Source: Flavobacterium noncentrifugens
GTDB taxonomy: Bacteria; Bacteroidota; Bacteroidia; Flavobacteriales; Flavobacteriaceae
DNA: 64,000 bases
Direction of reading: 5' to 3'
Assembly (NCBI RefSeq): GCF_900100375.1
Contig: NZ_FNEZ01000007.1
Location: 1-64,000, forward strand
Positions 18,706-28,076 of this stretch are shown in pieces (the stretch's first letter is position 1; every line of letters begins with the position of its first letter). Position numbers and translations under genes: made by a program. Under the pieces are notes generated by a model that was given only the letters and a program-made list of their open reading frames with translations, ran no database searches and had not been told where the DNA came from.

Positions 18706-19968
18706 TTAGGTTTTCTGTTTTTTCTTTCTTGCTGCCGGAAACAAAATATTGTTCAAAATCAAACGGTAACCCGGAGAATTCGGGTGCAGATCTAGAACCG
18801 TTGGCTCATCGCCCACCCGGTGCTGGTAATCTTCGGGATCGTGGCCGCCGTAGAACGTAAAAAAACCTTTTCCGACCTGGCCGTGGATGTAACGCGCTTC
18901 ACCGTTGAGTTGGCATTCGCCTAAAACCAATACATTTGATTTTACGAGTTCGCGTTCGAAAGAAGTCGTTTGCCCCATAAAACCTTTGACCAATTGGGTG
19001 TGGTTTTGGCATAACATACTTGGAATCACATCCCATTTTGCAGAAAATTCCATTAAGGTGAAATAATCTTTTTCCATTGGGATCTTGCGTTTTTCGGTCA
19101 TGTCGATGTCTGAAAACTCGTAGCGTTCCGGTTTTCTTTCGAGTGTATAATTCTTGAAAGCAAATGATTTGGTGTAATCGATTTTAGATTGGTAATTGGG
19201 TTCGCTCGGATCGCCGTCAAACATCGGTTCGCAAATGTCGACTCCATCTGCGGCAAGCGCAATATCGAAACTATCGGTCGCCGAGCACATGGCAAACATG
19301 AATCCGCCGCCAATGACAAAGTCCCGGATCTTTTTCGCGACTGCGCCTTTTTCTTCTGAGACTTTATTGTAACCGAGTTTTTTTGCCAATGCCTCGGCAT
19401 CTTTTTTCTGTTCGATATACCACGGAGCCGTTCGGTAAGCACCATAAAATTTGCCGTATTGCCCAGTAAAATCTTCGTGGTGTAAATGCAGCCAGTCATA
19501 TAACAGCAACTGGTCTGTCAACACTTCTTCGTCATAAATGGGCGTAAACGGAATTTCGGCATAGGTTAAAACCAACGTTACCGCGTCATCCCAGGGTTGT
19601 TTGCCTTTCGGCGTGTAAACTGCAATTTTCGGCGCTTTTTCCAATACCACCGTTTCCATATTTTGCGATGGGCTGGAAATTTCATCAAGGATCGTCTGCG
19701 CCTGTGAATCTGAAAGTACTTCAAAACTGACCCCGCGAATCTGGCATTCTTTCCGGATTTCGGGCGAATCGGGCAGTAAAAAAGAACCGCCGCGATAATT
19801 GAGCAGCCAGCTCGCCTTGAATTTTTTGTCGAGGCACCAATAGGTGATTCCGTAAGCTTTGAGGTGGTTTTGCTGGGTGGTTTCGTCCATCGGCAGCAAA
19901 ATAAAATTCGCCTTAGCCAGGATTGGAAATACAAAAACCAATAAAACGACGATTCTTTTAAAAAGCAT
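18706..19968 (-). CDS. Exported conserved protein often labelled 'asparagine synthetase B'
   Basis: 420 residues from the ATG at 19968, which begins a clear signal peptide (MLFKRIVVLLVFVFPILAKA). The longer frame adds 17 unconserved residues. The mature protein starts NFILLPMDETQQ-like and contains IRDFVIGGGFMFAMCSATDS, resembling a glutamine-amidotransferase-like nucleophile elbow. I recall this Bacteroidota family being annotated AsnB, yet the AsnB glutaminase (N-terminal Cys) and AMP-forming domains are absent, so I do not accept that name. Function is unknown. It is convergent with bestrophin and divergent from a histidine kinase. Confidence 0.7.
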   Translation of the reverse strand: MLFKRIVVLLVFVFPILAKANFILLPMDETTQQNHLKAYGITYWCLDKKFKASWLLNYRGGSFLLPDSPEIRKECQIRGVSFEVLSDSQAQTILDEISSPSQNMETVVLEKAPKIAVYTPKGKQPWDDAVTLVLTYAEIPFTPIYDEEVLTDQLLLYDWLHLHHEDFTGQYGKFYGAYRTAPWYIEQKKDAEALAKKLGYNKVSEEKGAVAKKIRDFVIGGGFMFAMCSATDSFDIALAADGVDICEPMFDGDPSEPNYQSKIDYTKSFAFKNYTLERKPERYEFSDIDMTEKRKIPMEKDYFTLMEFSAKWDVIPSMLCQNHTQLVKGFMGQTTSFERELVKSNVLVLGECQLNGEARYIHGQVGKGFFTFYGGHDPEDYQHRVGDEPTVLDLHPNSPGYRLILNNILFPAARKKKQKT

Positions 19969-20074
19969 TCTTTTATTTTTATCCAAAGATAACAGATTTG
20001 CGATGAAAATGTTTCCCAATAAAACTATTAAACTGCTGCAGATCGTTAAAAATTTATTACTTATGCAATCTGAT

Positions 20075-20082
20075 TATGTTTG
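20075..20082 (+). promoter_or_regulatory. -7 element of the histidine kinase gene
   Basis: TATGTTTG overlaps an in-frame ATG at 20076, which therefore cannot be translated from this promoter. The next ATG, 20097, is the likely start. Confidence 0.5.
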
Positions 20083-20096
20083 ACCAAATAAATGTT

Positions 20097-21785
20097 ATGA
20101 GATTTTTTTTAGTGCTTATCGTTTTGCTGTTGTTTGCTCCAAACGCAGTTTCGCAAAATTACGTGAAAGAGAACAATGAGATCAGTGATTTGATTTACAA
20201 AAACCAATATACAGAAGCGCAAACGTATATTTATCGTTTGATGAACACGCAAAAACCTGACAAATATGAGCAGGTTTTGCTAAAGCTTTTCCTTAGCGAC
20301 ATCCAGCGGTTGCTGGCACATCCAAAAAAAGCAGCGGAATATTCGAAAGAAGCCTTGCAAATTTCGTTTAGGGATGGCACCCGCGGGCTCAGAAGCCGTG
20401 GCTATATTTTCCATAAAATTGCTAATCTTTTTTATGAACGGAAAGTTTATGACTCGGCTTACTTTTATGCCAGAAAATCGATGCTTTTTGCAGAAAAATA
20501 CAACCGCAAAGAAATTGTTACCGATAATAAGATGATCAATCTGCCGATTATTGGTTATTACTACCTTGTCAATAACAATCCGAAACTTGCCAAAGAAACT
20601 TTTCTCCAATCCATAAAGCTATTTACAGAAAACGGCTCTGAATGTGAAACTTCCCTGCAATATAATAAGCTTTCAGATGTTGCCATTTCGACAAATAACC
20701 TGAACGAAGCTGAAAATTACGGACTCAAAGCATTAAAAATCGCAGCCGATTGTAGGATCAGTTCTTATGAAATCAGTGCCGTTAATAAACTCATTGAAAT
20801 TTATAAGCTTCAGAACAATGCTGCCAAATTGTATCAATACTTTAAGCAGAAAGAAATGTTGATGAGCGCCATAAAGTTTGATGAACAGCGCAAAAACCTG
20901 CTCGCTCTGGAAGTAAAATATCAATCCCAGATCAGAGAAAAAGAGAATAAATTGCTCAAGATCCAGAATGTTGCTCAGGCAAACAGATCGCGGGTTTTTA
21001 TCGTGATCATAATTTTATCTGCAATGATTTTAATTGGATTCATGCTGATTGCGTTTTACTTACAACGTAAAAACCGCTTGATCCGAAAGCAAAAAAATGA
21101 ACTTGAAAAACTGAATACTTTAAACCAGAAGATTTTTTCGATTATTTCACACGATTTTAAAAGCCCGCTGACCAATTTACAGCAAACAATCGAACTCACA
21201 GAAAATGAAGTGTTGGATTTTGAAAGCTTTCCAATGCTAGCCTATGGAATTAAACAACAAATCAACCAAACTACACTGATTTTAGAAAATCTTTTGAGCT
21301 GGGCACAGTCTGAAATGAATGATGCAGCCCGAGCAAATGTGTTGTGCCAGCCGAAATTGGTTGCCGCCGAAACGATTCTCCAGTTGGAAATGTTCTTGAA
21401 CCGAAAAAATTTGACAGTTGAAATTGACATTCCAAATAATCTTCTCATCAAAATCCCTTCAGAAATCCTCAAGATCGTTTACCGCAATATTATCAGCAAT
21501 GCAATTAAATACAGTTATGAAAATGGGCAGATTGAGATTGGTTATGAACAAGCTGAATCTTATTTTTTTGTAAAAGATAATGGTGCTGGCATCAGCGAAA
21601 AAAACCTGCAGCGGCTTTTTACTAATAAAGTCCAGTCGGCTCAGGGAACATCAGCAGAAACCGGATATGGTATCGGACTTCATATTACGTATGAAATGAT
21701 CCGAAAATTTGGAGGCGAAATCTGGGCTGAAAACAATCCGGAAAAAGGCGCGATCATCAAATTTACTATTCCGTTACAAAAATAA
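20097..21785 (+). CDS. Membrane-bound sensor histidine kinase with TPR-like sensor
   Basis: The 562-residue protein has a signal peptide (MRFFLVLIVLLLFAPNAVS). A helical TPR-like periplasmic region (about 25-280) is followed by a transmembrane helix (about 300-322, VFIVIIILSAMILIGF), the phospho-acceptor H352 in ISHDFKSPL, and a C-terminal HATPase domain with DNGAGIS and GYGIGL. The start at 20097 is preferred because the upstream ATG sits inside the -7 element. No response regulator is adjacent, so its partner is elsewhere; the signal is unknown. It is convergent with dnaB, 22 bp apart. Confidence 0.92.
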   Translation: MRFFLVLIVLLLFAPNAVSQNYVKENNEISDLIYKNQYTEAQTYIYRLMNTQKPDKYEQVLLKLFLSDIQRLLAHPKKAAEYSKEALQISFRDGTRGLRSRGYIFHKIANLFYERKVYDSAYFYARKSMLFAEKYNRKEIVTDNKMINLPIIGYYYLVNNNPKLAKETFLQSIKLFTENGSECETSLQYNKLSDVAISTNNLNEAENYGLKALKIAADCRISSYEISAVNKLIEIYKLQNNAAKLYQYFKQKEMLMSAIKFDEQRKNLLALEVKYQSQIREKENKLLKIQNVAQANRSRVFIVIIILSAMILIGFMLIAFYLQRKNRLIRKQKNELEKLNTLNQKIFSIISHDFKSPLTNLQQTIELTENEVLDFESFPMLAYGIKQQINQTTLILENLLSWAQSEMNDAARANVLCQPKLVAAETILQLEMFLNRKNLTVEIDIPNNLLIKIPSEILKIVYRNIISNAIKYSYENGQIEIGYEQAESYFFVKDNGAGISEKNLQRLFTNKVQSAQGTSAETGYGIGLHITYEMIRKFGGEIWAENNPEKGAIIKFTIPLQK

Positions 21786-21807
21786 AAATTCAGGTTAAAG
21801 AAATTTA

Positions 21808-23352
21808 TTAAAACGGCACATCACTATCATCATCTGCCGCATTCATATTGCTTCCAAACGCTTCATTCGGCGACGGTAAATTTTTAGTCGTAAACGGATT
21901 GTCTTCATGGTTCATCTTCGATGGCAAATCGTCATAGCTTCCGCTGAAATCCTCCAAATTGTCAAACTTACCAAGGTTTCCGATAAATTTCAATCGGATG
22001 TTTTCAAGTGATCCGTTACGGTGTTTGGCGATGATAAACTCTGCCTGTCCGGCTGTAGGCGTTTGCTCGTCATCGTCCCATTCGTCAATTTTATAATACT
22101 CGGGGCGGTAGATGAACGACACGATATCGGCATCCTGCTCGATCGCCCCGGATTCCCGAAGATCCGAAAGCAACGGCCTTTTACTCGATCCACGCGTTTC
22201 CACGGCACGCGACAATTGCGACAAGGCAATGACCGGAACGCTTAGTTCTTTGGCCAAAGCCTTTAAATTTCGGGAAATGGTTGAGATTTCCTGCTCGCGG
22301 TTTCCGCCGCCTTTACCGTTTCCACCGGCAGTCATTAATTGGAGGTAATCGACAATAATCAGCTTAATGCCGTGCTGCGAAGACAAACGGCGCGCTTTGG
22401 CCCGCAAATCGAAGATCGAAAGCGAAGGCGTATCATCGATGAATAACGGTGCTTTTTCAAGGTTTTTCACTTTGATCGAAAGCTGTTCCCATTCGTGCTT
22501 TTCAAGTTTTCCGGTTCTTAATTTTTCAGAGGACAATCCGGTTTCAGACGAGATCAAACGCGTGATCAACTGTACCGATGACATCTCGAGTGAAAACAAC
22601 GCTACCGGATGGCCAAAATCGATCGAAATATTTCTTGCCATTGACAAAACGAAAGCCGTTTTACCCATACCCGGACGTGCCGCGATGATGATTAAATCGC
22701 TGGGTTGCCAGCCTGAAGTAATCTGGTCGAGTTTTTCAAATCCAGTCGCAATTCCGGAAAGCCCTTCTTTACCTGCGATTTCCTCAATTCTTTTTTTCGC
22801 CTGAATCACCAAACTCTGCGCGGTTTCAGAACTCCGCTTGATGTTTCCCTGCGTGACTTCGTATAATTTGGATTCCGCTTTGTCGAGCAGATCGAAAACA
22901 TCTGTGGTTTCATCATACGATTCTTCGATGATTTCTGATGAGATCTTGATCAGGCTTCGCTGGATGTATTTCTGTAAAATGATCCTGGAGTGGAATTCGA
23001 TATGTGCTGAAGATGAGATCTTTTGGGTGAGCTGGATCAGGTAAAAATCGCCTCCGGCCAAATCGAGTTTGGCGTTCTTTTTCAATTGTGCCGACACTGT
23101 TAATAAGTCGATAGGTTGCGTGTCTGTGAACAACTGCACGATCGCTTCAAAAATATGTTTGTGTGCGTCTTTGTAAAAAGCATCGGGCTGCAGGATGTCA
23201 ATCACCTCATCAACACCCTTTTTATCAATCATCATCGCACCGAGAACAGCTTCCTCAAGGTCTAAAACCTGCGGCGGCAGCTTGCCTTTTTCAAGGTTGA
23301 TGATCGTAGTTTTATCTACGCGTACGGGATTGATATTCCTGAAATTTTCCAT
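21808..23352 (-). CDS. dnaB: Replicative DNA helicase DnaB
   Basis: The 514-residue hexameric helicase unwinds DNA at the replication fork. The N-terminal DnaB domain starts at about residue 27 (LPPQVLDLEEAVLGAMM). The RecA-like core has Walker A AARPGMGKT at 224-232 and the ALSQLSRAVE and DLRESGAIEQDAD motifs. No intein interrupts it. The C-terminal tail rich in Asp/Asn is typical of Flavobacteria. It shares no operon with its neighbours. Confidence 0.97.
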   Translation of the reverse strand: MENFRNINPVRVDKTTIINLEKGKLPPQVLDLEEAVLGAMMIDKKGVDEVIDILQPDAFYKDAHKHIFEAIVQLFTDTQPIDLLTVSAQLKKNAKLDLAGGDFYLIQLTQKISSSAHIEFHSRIILQKYIQRSLIKISSEIIEESYDETTDVFDLLDKAESKLYEVTQGNIKRSSETAQSLVIQAKKRIEEIAGKEGLSGIATGFEKLDQITSGWQPSDLIIIAARPGMGKTAFVLSMARNISIDFGHPVALFSLEMSSVQLITRLISSETGLSSEKLRTGKLEKHEWEQLSIKVKNLEKAPLFIDDTPSLSIFDLRAKARRLSSQHGIKLIIVDYLQLMTAGGNGKGGGNREQEISTISRNLKALAKELSVPVIALSQLSRAVETRGSSKRPLLSDLRESGAIEQDADIVSFIYRPEYYKIDEWDDDEQTPTAGQAEFIIAKHRNGSLENIRLKFIGNLGKFDNLEDFSGSYDDLPSKMNHEDNPFTTKNLPSPNEAFGSNMNAADDDSDVPF

Positions 23353-23441
23353 AGTGCGAAAGTAACTAAAAAATAAAAAAAGGGCTGCCAGAGTTATTAC
23401 AAACTGTTGTTGATAAATCGGTATTTTTTGTTTATAACCAT

Positions 23442-23472
23442 AAAAAAATCCGAAACCACAGGGCTTCGGATT
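23442..23472 (-). terminator. Terminator downstream of accA
   Basis: ATCCGAA pairs with TTCGGAT across a 10-base loop; on the minus strand it is followed by a T run. It lies 21 bases after the accA stop. Confidence 0.8.
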
Positions 23473-23492
23473 AAGTATCTATTTGTAAGATT

Positions 23493-24446
23493 TTACTCTT
23501 TGTATTCGCCCATTTTACTGTATTTATCCATTCTGCGGGAGACCAGTTCGGCTGTTGATAAATCTTTAAGTTCATTGAAACCTTTCAACACATATTCCTG
23601 AACATTTTTGAAAGTCGTCTCGCGGTCGTAGTGCGCGCCGCCCAATGGTTCCGGAATTACGTCATCAACAAGCTTTTGTCTTTTCATGTCGGTTGACGTT
23701 AGTTTCAATGCTTCAGCGGCCTGCTCTTTATAATCCCAGCTTTTCCAAAGGATGGACGAACAAGATTCTGGTGAAATTACCGAATACCAGGTGTTTTCAA
23801 GCATATATACTTTGTCTCCAACACCGATTCCGAGTGCGCCACCCGATGCGCCTTCTCCAACGATCACAGAGATGATTGGCACTTTTAAACGGATCATTTC
23901 GAAGATATTCCTTGCAATCGCTTCACCTTGCCCGCGCTCTTCGGCTTCAAGGCCGGGATAAGCTCCGGGTGTGTCGATCAGCGTTAAAACCGGAATCCCG
24001 AATTTTTCTGCCATTTGCATGAGTCGCAACGCTTTTCTATAGCCTTCAGGATTTGCCATTCCGAAATTGCGGTACTGGCGTGTTTTGGTATTGTATCCTT
24101 TTTGCTGTCCGACGATCATGAACGACTGGCCTCCGATTTTCCCGAGTCCGCCAATCATCGCTTTGTCATCTTTAAAATTCCTGTCGCCAAAAAGTTCTAA
24201 GAATGAGGTGCCGCACAACGCACGGACATGATCCATCGTATATGGCCGGCTTGGATGCCTTGACAGCTGCACGCGTTGCCATGCCGTCAGGTTTTTATAA
24301 ATGTCTTTTTTGGTTTCGAGAAGTTTTTTTTCGATCTGTTTGCAGGTTTGTGTCACGTCGACGTTTGATTCCTGGCCGATGATCTGGCATTTGTCTAACT
24401 GGTCTTCCAGTTCTTTTATGGGAAGCTCAAAATCTAAATATTCCAT
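23493..24446 (-). CDS. accA: Acetyl-CoA carboxylase carboxyltransferase, alpha subunit
   Basis: The 317-residue alpha subunit pairs with AccD to move the carboxyl group from biotin to acetyl-CoA, the first step of fatty-acid synthesis. The family blocks [19 protein letters not shown] and [20 protein letters not shown] are present. The start at 24446 ([14 protein letters not shown]) matches the usual family N-terminus; the longer frame adds 12 residues overlapping its own promoter region. A TATCTTTG element lies 34 bases upstream. Confidence 0.97.
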   Translation of the reverse strand: MEYLDFELPIKELEDQLDKCQIIGQESNVDVTQTCKQIEKKLLETKKDIYKNLTAWQRVQLSRHPSRPYTMDHVRALCGTSFLELFGDRNFKDDKAMIGGLGKIGGQSFMIVGQQKGYNTKTRQYRNFGMANPEGYRKALRLMQMAEKFGIPVLTLIDTPGAYPGLEAEERGQGEAIARNIFEMIRLKVPIISVIVGEGASGGALGIGVGDKVYMLENTWYSVISPESCSSILWKSWDYKEQAAEALKLTSTDMKRQKLVDDVIPEPLGGAHYDRETTFKNVQEYVLKGFNELKDLSTAELVSRRMDKYSKMGEYKE

Positions 24447-24479
24447 AGGATTTGTGCGTTTAATTTTAAATTGGAAACG

Positions 24480-24487
24480 CAAAGATA
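24480..24487 (-). promoter_or_regulatory. -7 element of accA
   Basis: Minus-strand TATCTTTG, 34 bases before the ATG. The -33 region is not consensus. Confidence 0.5.
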
Positions 24488-24551
24488 AAATTTAAAACTT
24501 GGAACGAAAGCGTTTTTTTTGATTTTAATTGTTAACGTTTTTGGTGCTGGA

Positions 24552-24652
24552 ATGCCCTAGCCCGGATGGGAAGCGGTATCCTTTTTTGTAGTCGTTGCGA
24601 GGCACGAGCAATACTATAAAAAAGATAAAGCGGACAGCCGGAACAGCTCCTG
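24552..24652. repeat. Dispersed intergenic palindromic repeat, copy G
   Basis: TGCCCTAGCCCGGATGGGAAGCGGTATCC, split here as left arm TGCCCTAGCCCGGAT plus GCGGTATCCTTTTTT, and right arm AAAAAGATAAAGCGGACAGC then CGGAACAGCTCC. It is the best-conserved copy, similar to copy B. Confidence 0.75.
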
Positions 24653-24682
24653 AAAAAATAATTTTTTTAAACCATTAAGGCA

Positions 24683-25585
24683 TTAAGCTGTTGGTGTTTG
24701 TGCTGCTTTTTTTCGGGTATAATTTTTTACAATGCCATTCGCGATGACTGTTGCAAGGATGATTGCAGATACAATATAAAACGGAACGCTCATTTTTTCG
24801 CTGTCGCCGATGATGAAATACGCGAGGAAAATGCCGTAAACGGGTTCGAGATTCGTAGTGAGCATGACCGTATAAGGCGACAATTTTTTCATGACATTGA
24901 CCGAAGCCGTAAACGCATAAGCGGTACAGACGGATGATAAAATGACGATTAAAACCCAGTCTTTTCCGGAAACGCTGAAGAATTCAGGGGTGAATTTGCC
25001 GTCGAAAAGCAGGTAAATGGAGACGAAGAAAAATCCGGCGAAAAACTCGTATAATGTGATGACAGTCGAATCGTATTGCTGGATGAGTTTTCCGTTGAAA
25101 ATCGTAAACATCACGCCCATAAATACTGAAAACAAAGCGCAGAGCATTCCGTTTAAATATTTGGCCTCGACATCCATGATGATGCAAAGTCCGGCAACGA
25201 TGATGAGCCCGAATAATATTTCATACCACAGCATTTTGCGCTTGTAGAAGATTGGCTCGAGGATCGATGCAAAAAACGCGCCTGTGGAAAACATCGCCAG
25301 TGTCACCGAAACGTTTGAAATATTGATCGCACGAAAGAAAAAGATCCAGTGGATCGCAATTAAAAAACCGACCAAAACGAGTTTGATCACGGCTTTTGGA
25401 GGCAGTAAAAACGACTTTTTTGTAATCAGTAAATAAGACAAAAGGAAAATTCCGGCAAGCAGCATTCGGTACCAAACGAGCGATGCTTCGCGAATCGTGA
25501 TCAAATCGCCGAGCACTGCCGTGAATCCCCAGATGAAGACAATCAGGTGAAGATTGAGGTAACTTTTGAAGTTAGCGCTTGGCAT
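24683..25585 (-). CDS. EamA/DMT-family transporter
   Basis: The 300-residue membrane protein has about ten hydrophobic helices in two EamA repeats, starting LNLHLIVFIWGFTAVLG and with a second repeat near 155. Drug/metabolite transporters move amino acids, sugars or other small metabolites; the substrate is unknown. Its start overlaps the end of the LptF/G gene by 14 bases, so it is translated from the same mRNA. Confidence 0.9.
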   Translation of the reverse strand: MPSANFKSYLNLHLIVFIWGFTAVLGDLITIREASLVWYRMLLAGIFLLSYLLITKKSFLLPPKAVIKLVLVGFLIAIHWIFFFRAINISNVSVTLAMFSTGAFFASILEPIFYKRKMLWYEILFGLIIVAGLCIIMDVEAKYLNGMLCALFSVFMGVMFTIFNGKLIQQYDSTVITLYEFFAGFFFVSIYLLFDGKFTPEFFSVSGKDWVLIVILSSVCTAYAFTASVNVMKKLSPYTVMLTTNLEPVYGIFLAYFIIGDSEKMSVPFYIVSAIILATVIANGIVKNYTRKKAAQTPTA

Positions 25586-26657
25586 TGCGTAGCAGGTAAA
25601 TGGCCAGGATTCCGAAGACTACATTTGGAAACCAAACGGCAACGATTGGCGGAATGCTTGATTTTTCGGCCATGACGCCAAAAACCTTATCGAAAAAAAC
25701 ATACGTAAACGCGAGGATAATTCCGATGGCAAGGTTCATTCCCATGCCGCCACGACGTTTCATAGCAGAAACCGAAACTGCGATGATCGTTAAGATAAAT
25801 GCAGAAACCGGAATGCTGTATTTTTTATACAACACGACTAAATAGGTATTGATATTGGCGTTTCCACGCTTGCGTTCTTTATCGATAAAACTGTTGAGTT
25901 CTCCAAGTGAAAGGGTTTCGGCTATGTAAACCACCGGCGTTAAATCGTCGAGTTCGAATTTAAAAACAGTATCTTTTTTCTCGGCCTTTTCGAGTTTGTC
26001 ATTGAGTATGCCCACAGTTCGCTTGGTGTAGCCAAACATGGTGTATTTCTTTGTTGACGGGTTATATTTGATGCGGTTCGCCGTAATTTTATAGTCGAGC
26101 TGGTCGCCTTTGAATTTTTCGAATGAGAAATTAAATGCCGTTTTCGACATTGTATTGAAATTGCTCACATAAATGAATTCGTCGTCGGTGATCTGGCGGA
26201 ATACATTGTTGTTTTCGCGCATTTCGTTCTTGCCGTTTCCTTTCAGATAGGTATACCGAAAATTATTGAAACCTTCACTCGCCTTTGGCACGATGAAAAA
26301 TCCCATCAGCAAAGCAAAAACCGAAACGATTGTCGCACCGATAATATAAGGCCTCAAGAATCTCGAAAATGAAATCCCGGAACTTAAAATGGCAATGACT
26401 TCAGTATTGTTGGCGAGTTTTGACGTAAACCAGATTACCGACAAAAACAGGAAAATCGGGAACAGCAGATTTGCAAAATAAATCGTAAAATGCAGGTAGT
26501 ACAACGCAATGTCTGCAAAAGGCACTTTATTCTCGAGCATTTTATTGACCTTTTCCGAAACATCGATCACAATCCCGATCGGAATAAACAACAACAGCAT
26601 CACCACAAATGTGGAAAGGTATCTTTTAAGGATGTATCTGTCTATTATTGTTAGCAT
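25572..26657 (-). CDS. LptF/LptG-family permease
   Basis: The 361-residue protein has the LptF/G layout: helices at about 12-35, 55-78 and 100-120, a periplasmic jellyroll (about 130-260), then three C-terminal helices. The start MLTIIDRYILKRYLSTF is a family hallmark. It is part of the inner-membrane ABC complex that extracts lipopolysaccharide for transport to the outer membrane. It lies between tgt (upstream) and the EamA gene (14-base overlap). LptF cannot be separated from LptG by eye. Confidence 0.92.
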   Translation of the reverse strand: MLTIIDRYILKRYLSTFVVMLLLFIPIGIVIDVSEKVNKMLENKVPFADIALYYLHFTIYFANLLFPIFLFLSVIWFTSKLANNTEVIAILSSGISFSRFLRPYIIGATIVSVFALLMGFFIVPKASEGFNNFRYTYLKGNGKNEMRENNNVFRQITDDEFIYVSNFNTMSKTAFNFSFEKFKGDQLDYKITANRIKYNPSTKKYTMFGYTKRTVGILNDKLEKAEKKDTVFKFELDDLTPVVYIAETLSLGELNSFIDKERKRGNANINTYLVVLYKKYSIPVSAFILTIIAVSVSAMKRRGGMGMNLAIGIILAFTYVFFDKVFGVMAEKSSIPPIVAVWFPNVVFGILAIYLLRNAKR

Positions 26658-26667
26658 ACTTTCAGTT

Positions 26668-26695
26668 GAAAGTCGAAAGTCGAAAGTCGAAAGTC
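26668..26695. repeat. Four perfect tandem GAAAGTC heptamers
   Basis: GAAAGTC repeats four times without change (28 bp) in the 86-bp tgt-lptF/G spacer, followed by looser ACTTTTAGA-type copies. It could be a slippage-prone tract altering the spacing of the downstream gene. Confidence 0.9.
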
Positions 26696-26743
26696 ACCGC
26701 CCGAAGGATCTTTTGACTTTTAGAATTTAGACTTTAGACTGTT

Positions 26744-27874
26744 TTACAATCGTTGGTCCATTTGCTTGACCATTTTTTCTTTCCATTCGCGGAAATCTCC
26801 CGCTAAGATATGTTTTCTGGCTTCGCGAACCAACCACATGTAGAATCCTAAATTGTGGATCGTCGCGATTTGTTTTCCAAGGTATTCATTGGCCGCGAAC
26901 AAATGGCGCAAATAGGCTTTGGTGTATTCTGTATCTACGAAAGTGTGGCCCATATTATCCAATGGGGAAAAATCGGCTTCCCACTTTTTATTTTTGATGT
27001 TGATAGTTCCCTGAGACGTGAACAACATACCGTTTCTGGCATTTCTAGTTGGCATCACACAGTCGAACATGTCGATTCCGAGTGCAATATTTTCGAGGAT
27101 GTTAATTGGTGTTCCAACGCCCATTAAATAACGCGGCTTGTCTTCGGGAAGGATCGCGGTCACAATTTCAGTCATCGCATACATTTCTTCGGCCGGTTCA
27201 CCCACAGACAATCCACCAATCGCATTGCCCTGCTGTCCTGCATTCGCAATGTATTCTGCCGATTGCACGCGCAGATCTTTATAGGTACTTCCCTGAACGA
27301 TCGGGAAAAATGTTTGTTCGAAACCATATTTAAACGGCAATTTGTCCAGATGCGAAATGCAGCGGTCGAGCCAGCGGTGTGTCATGTGCATCGACCTTCT
27401 CGCATAGTGAAAATCACACGGATAAGGCGTGCATTCGTCAAAAGCCATAATGATATCTGCACCGATCGTACGCTGGATTTCCATCACGTTTTCGGGCGTG
27501 AAGAAATGGTACGAACCGTCGATGTGCGATTTAAATTTGACGCCTTCTTCCTTGATTTTGCGGTTTGCCGAAAGCGAATATACCTGGTAACCGCCGGAAT
27601 CTGTAAGGATGTTGCGGTCCCAGTTCATGAATTTGTGCAATCCGCCTGCTTTTTCGAGGATTTCGGTTTGCGGGCGAAGGTATAAATGGTAAGTATTTCC
27701 TAGGATAATATCGGGATTGATGTCGTCTTTGAGTTCGCGCTGGTGCACGCCTTTAACCGAAGCTACGGTTCCGACAGGCATAAAAATCGGGGTTTCAATG
27801 ACACCGTGATCGGTGGTGATTTTGCCGGCGCGGGCTTTTGTTTGCGGATCTGTCTTTAGTAAATCGAACTTCAT
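26744..27874 (-). CDS. tgt: Queuine tRNA-ribosyltransferase
   Basis: The 376-residue enzyme exchanges guanine 34 of GUN-anticodon tRNAs for the queuosine precursor preQ1. Catalytic motifs ILTDSGGYQ (near 92) and the FDCVMPTRNARNG block are intact. Compared with the E. coli zinc site (CxCxxC then His before the C-terminus), the aligned stretch here, PLDNMGHTFVD, has no cysteines, although the following AYLRHL is conserved. The same form occurs, as far as I recall, in other Flavobacteria, so this is probably a lineage feature and not damage. Confidence 0.95.
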   Translation of the reverse strand: MKFDLLKTDPQTKARAGKITTDHGVIETPIFMPVGTVASVKGVHQRELKDDINPDIILGNTYHLYLRPQTEILEKAGGLHKFMNWDRNILTDSGGYQVYSLSANRKIKEEGVKFKSHIDGSYHFFTPENVMEIQRTIGADIIMAFDECTPYPCDFHYARRSMHMTHRWLDRCISHLDKLPFKYGFEQTFFPIVQGSTYKDLRVQSAEYIANAGQQGNAIGGLSVGEPAEEMYAMTEIVTAILPEDKPRYLMGVGTPINILENIALGIDMFDCVMPTRNARNGMLFTSQGTINIKNKKWEADFSPLDNMGHTFVDTEYTKAYLRHLFAANEYLGKQIATIHNLGFYMWLVREARKHILAGDFREWKEKMVKQMDQRL

Positions 27875-27904
27875 GGATTTGGTTTCCCGTTACTTTTGGG
27901 ACGG

Positions 27905-27912
27905 CAAAGATA
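27905..27912 (-). promoter_or_regulatory. -7 element of tgt
   Basis: Minus-strand TATCTTTG lies 31 bases before the tgt ATG. No TTG is found at consensus distance. Confidence 0.45.
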
Positions 27913-28076
27913 GCAGATTTCAAATTTAGGATTAACGATTTGATATTTATTTTAACAGCTTTTTGACGGATGGATTTCACAGCCAAATGATTATTTTCAC
28001 TTTCTTATTGTGCTTTATCACCATTCATTTGTTCTTTTTTGTAAATTCACACCTTAACAACCTTAAAAACAGACTT

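Noticed and set aside
20076..20096. Histidine kinase start at ATG 20076
   Set aside because: The codon lies inside the -7 element TATGTTTG, and the signal peptide begins at 20097.
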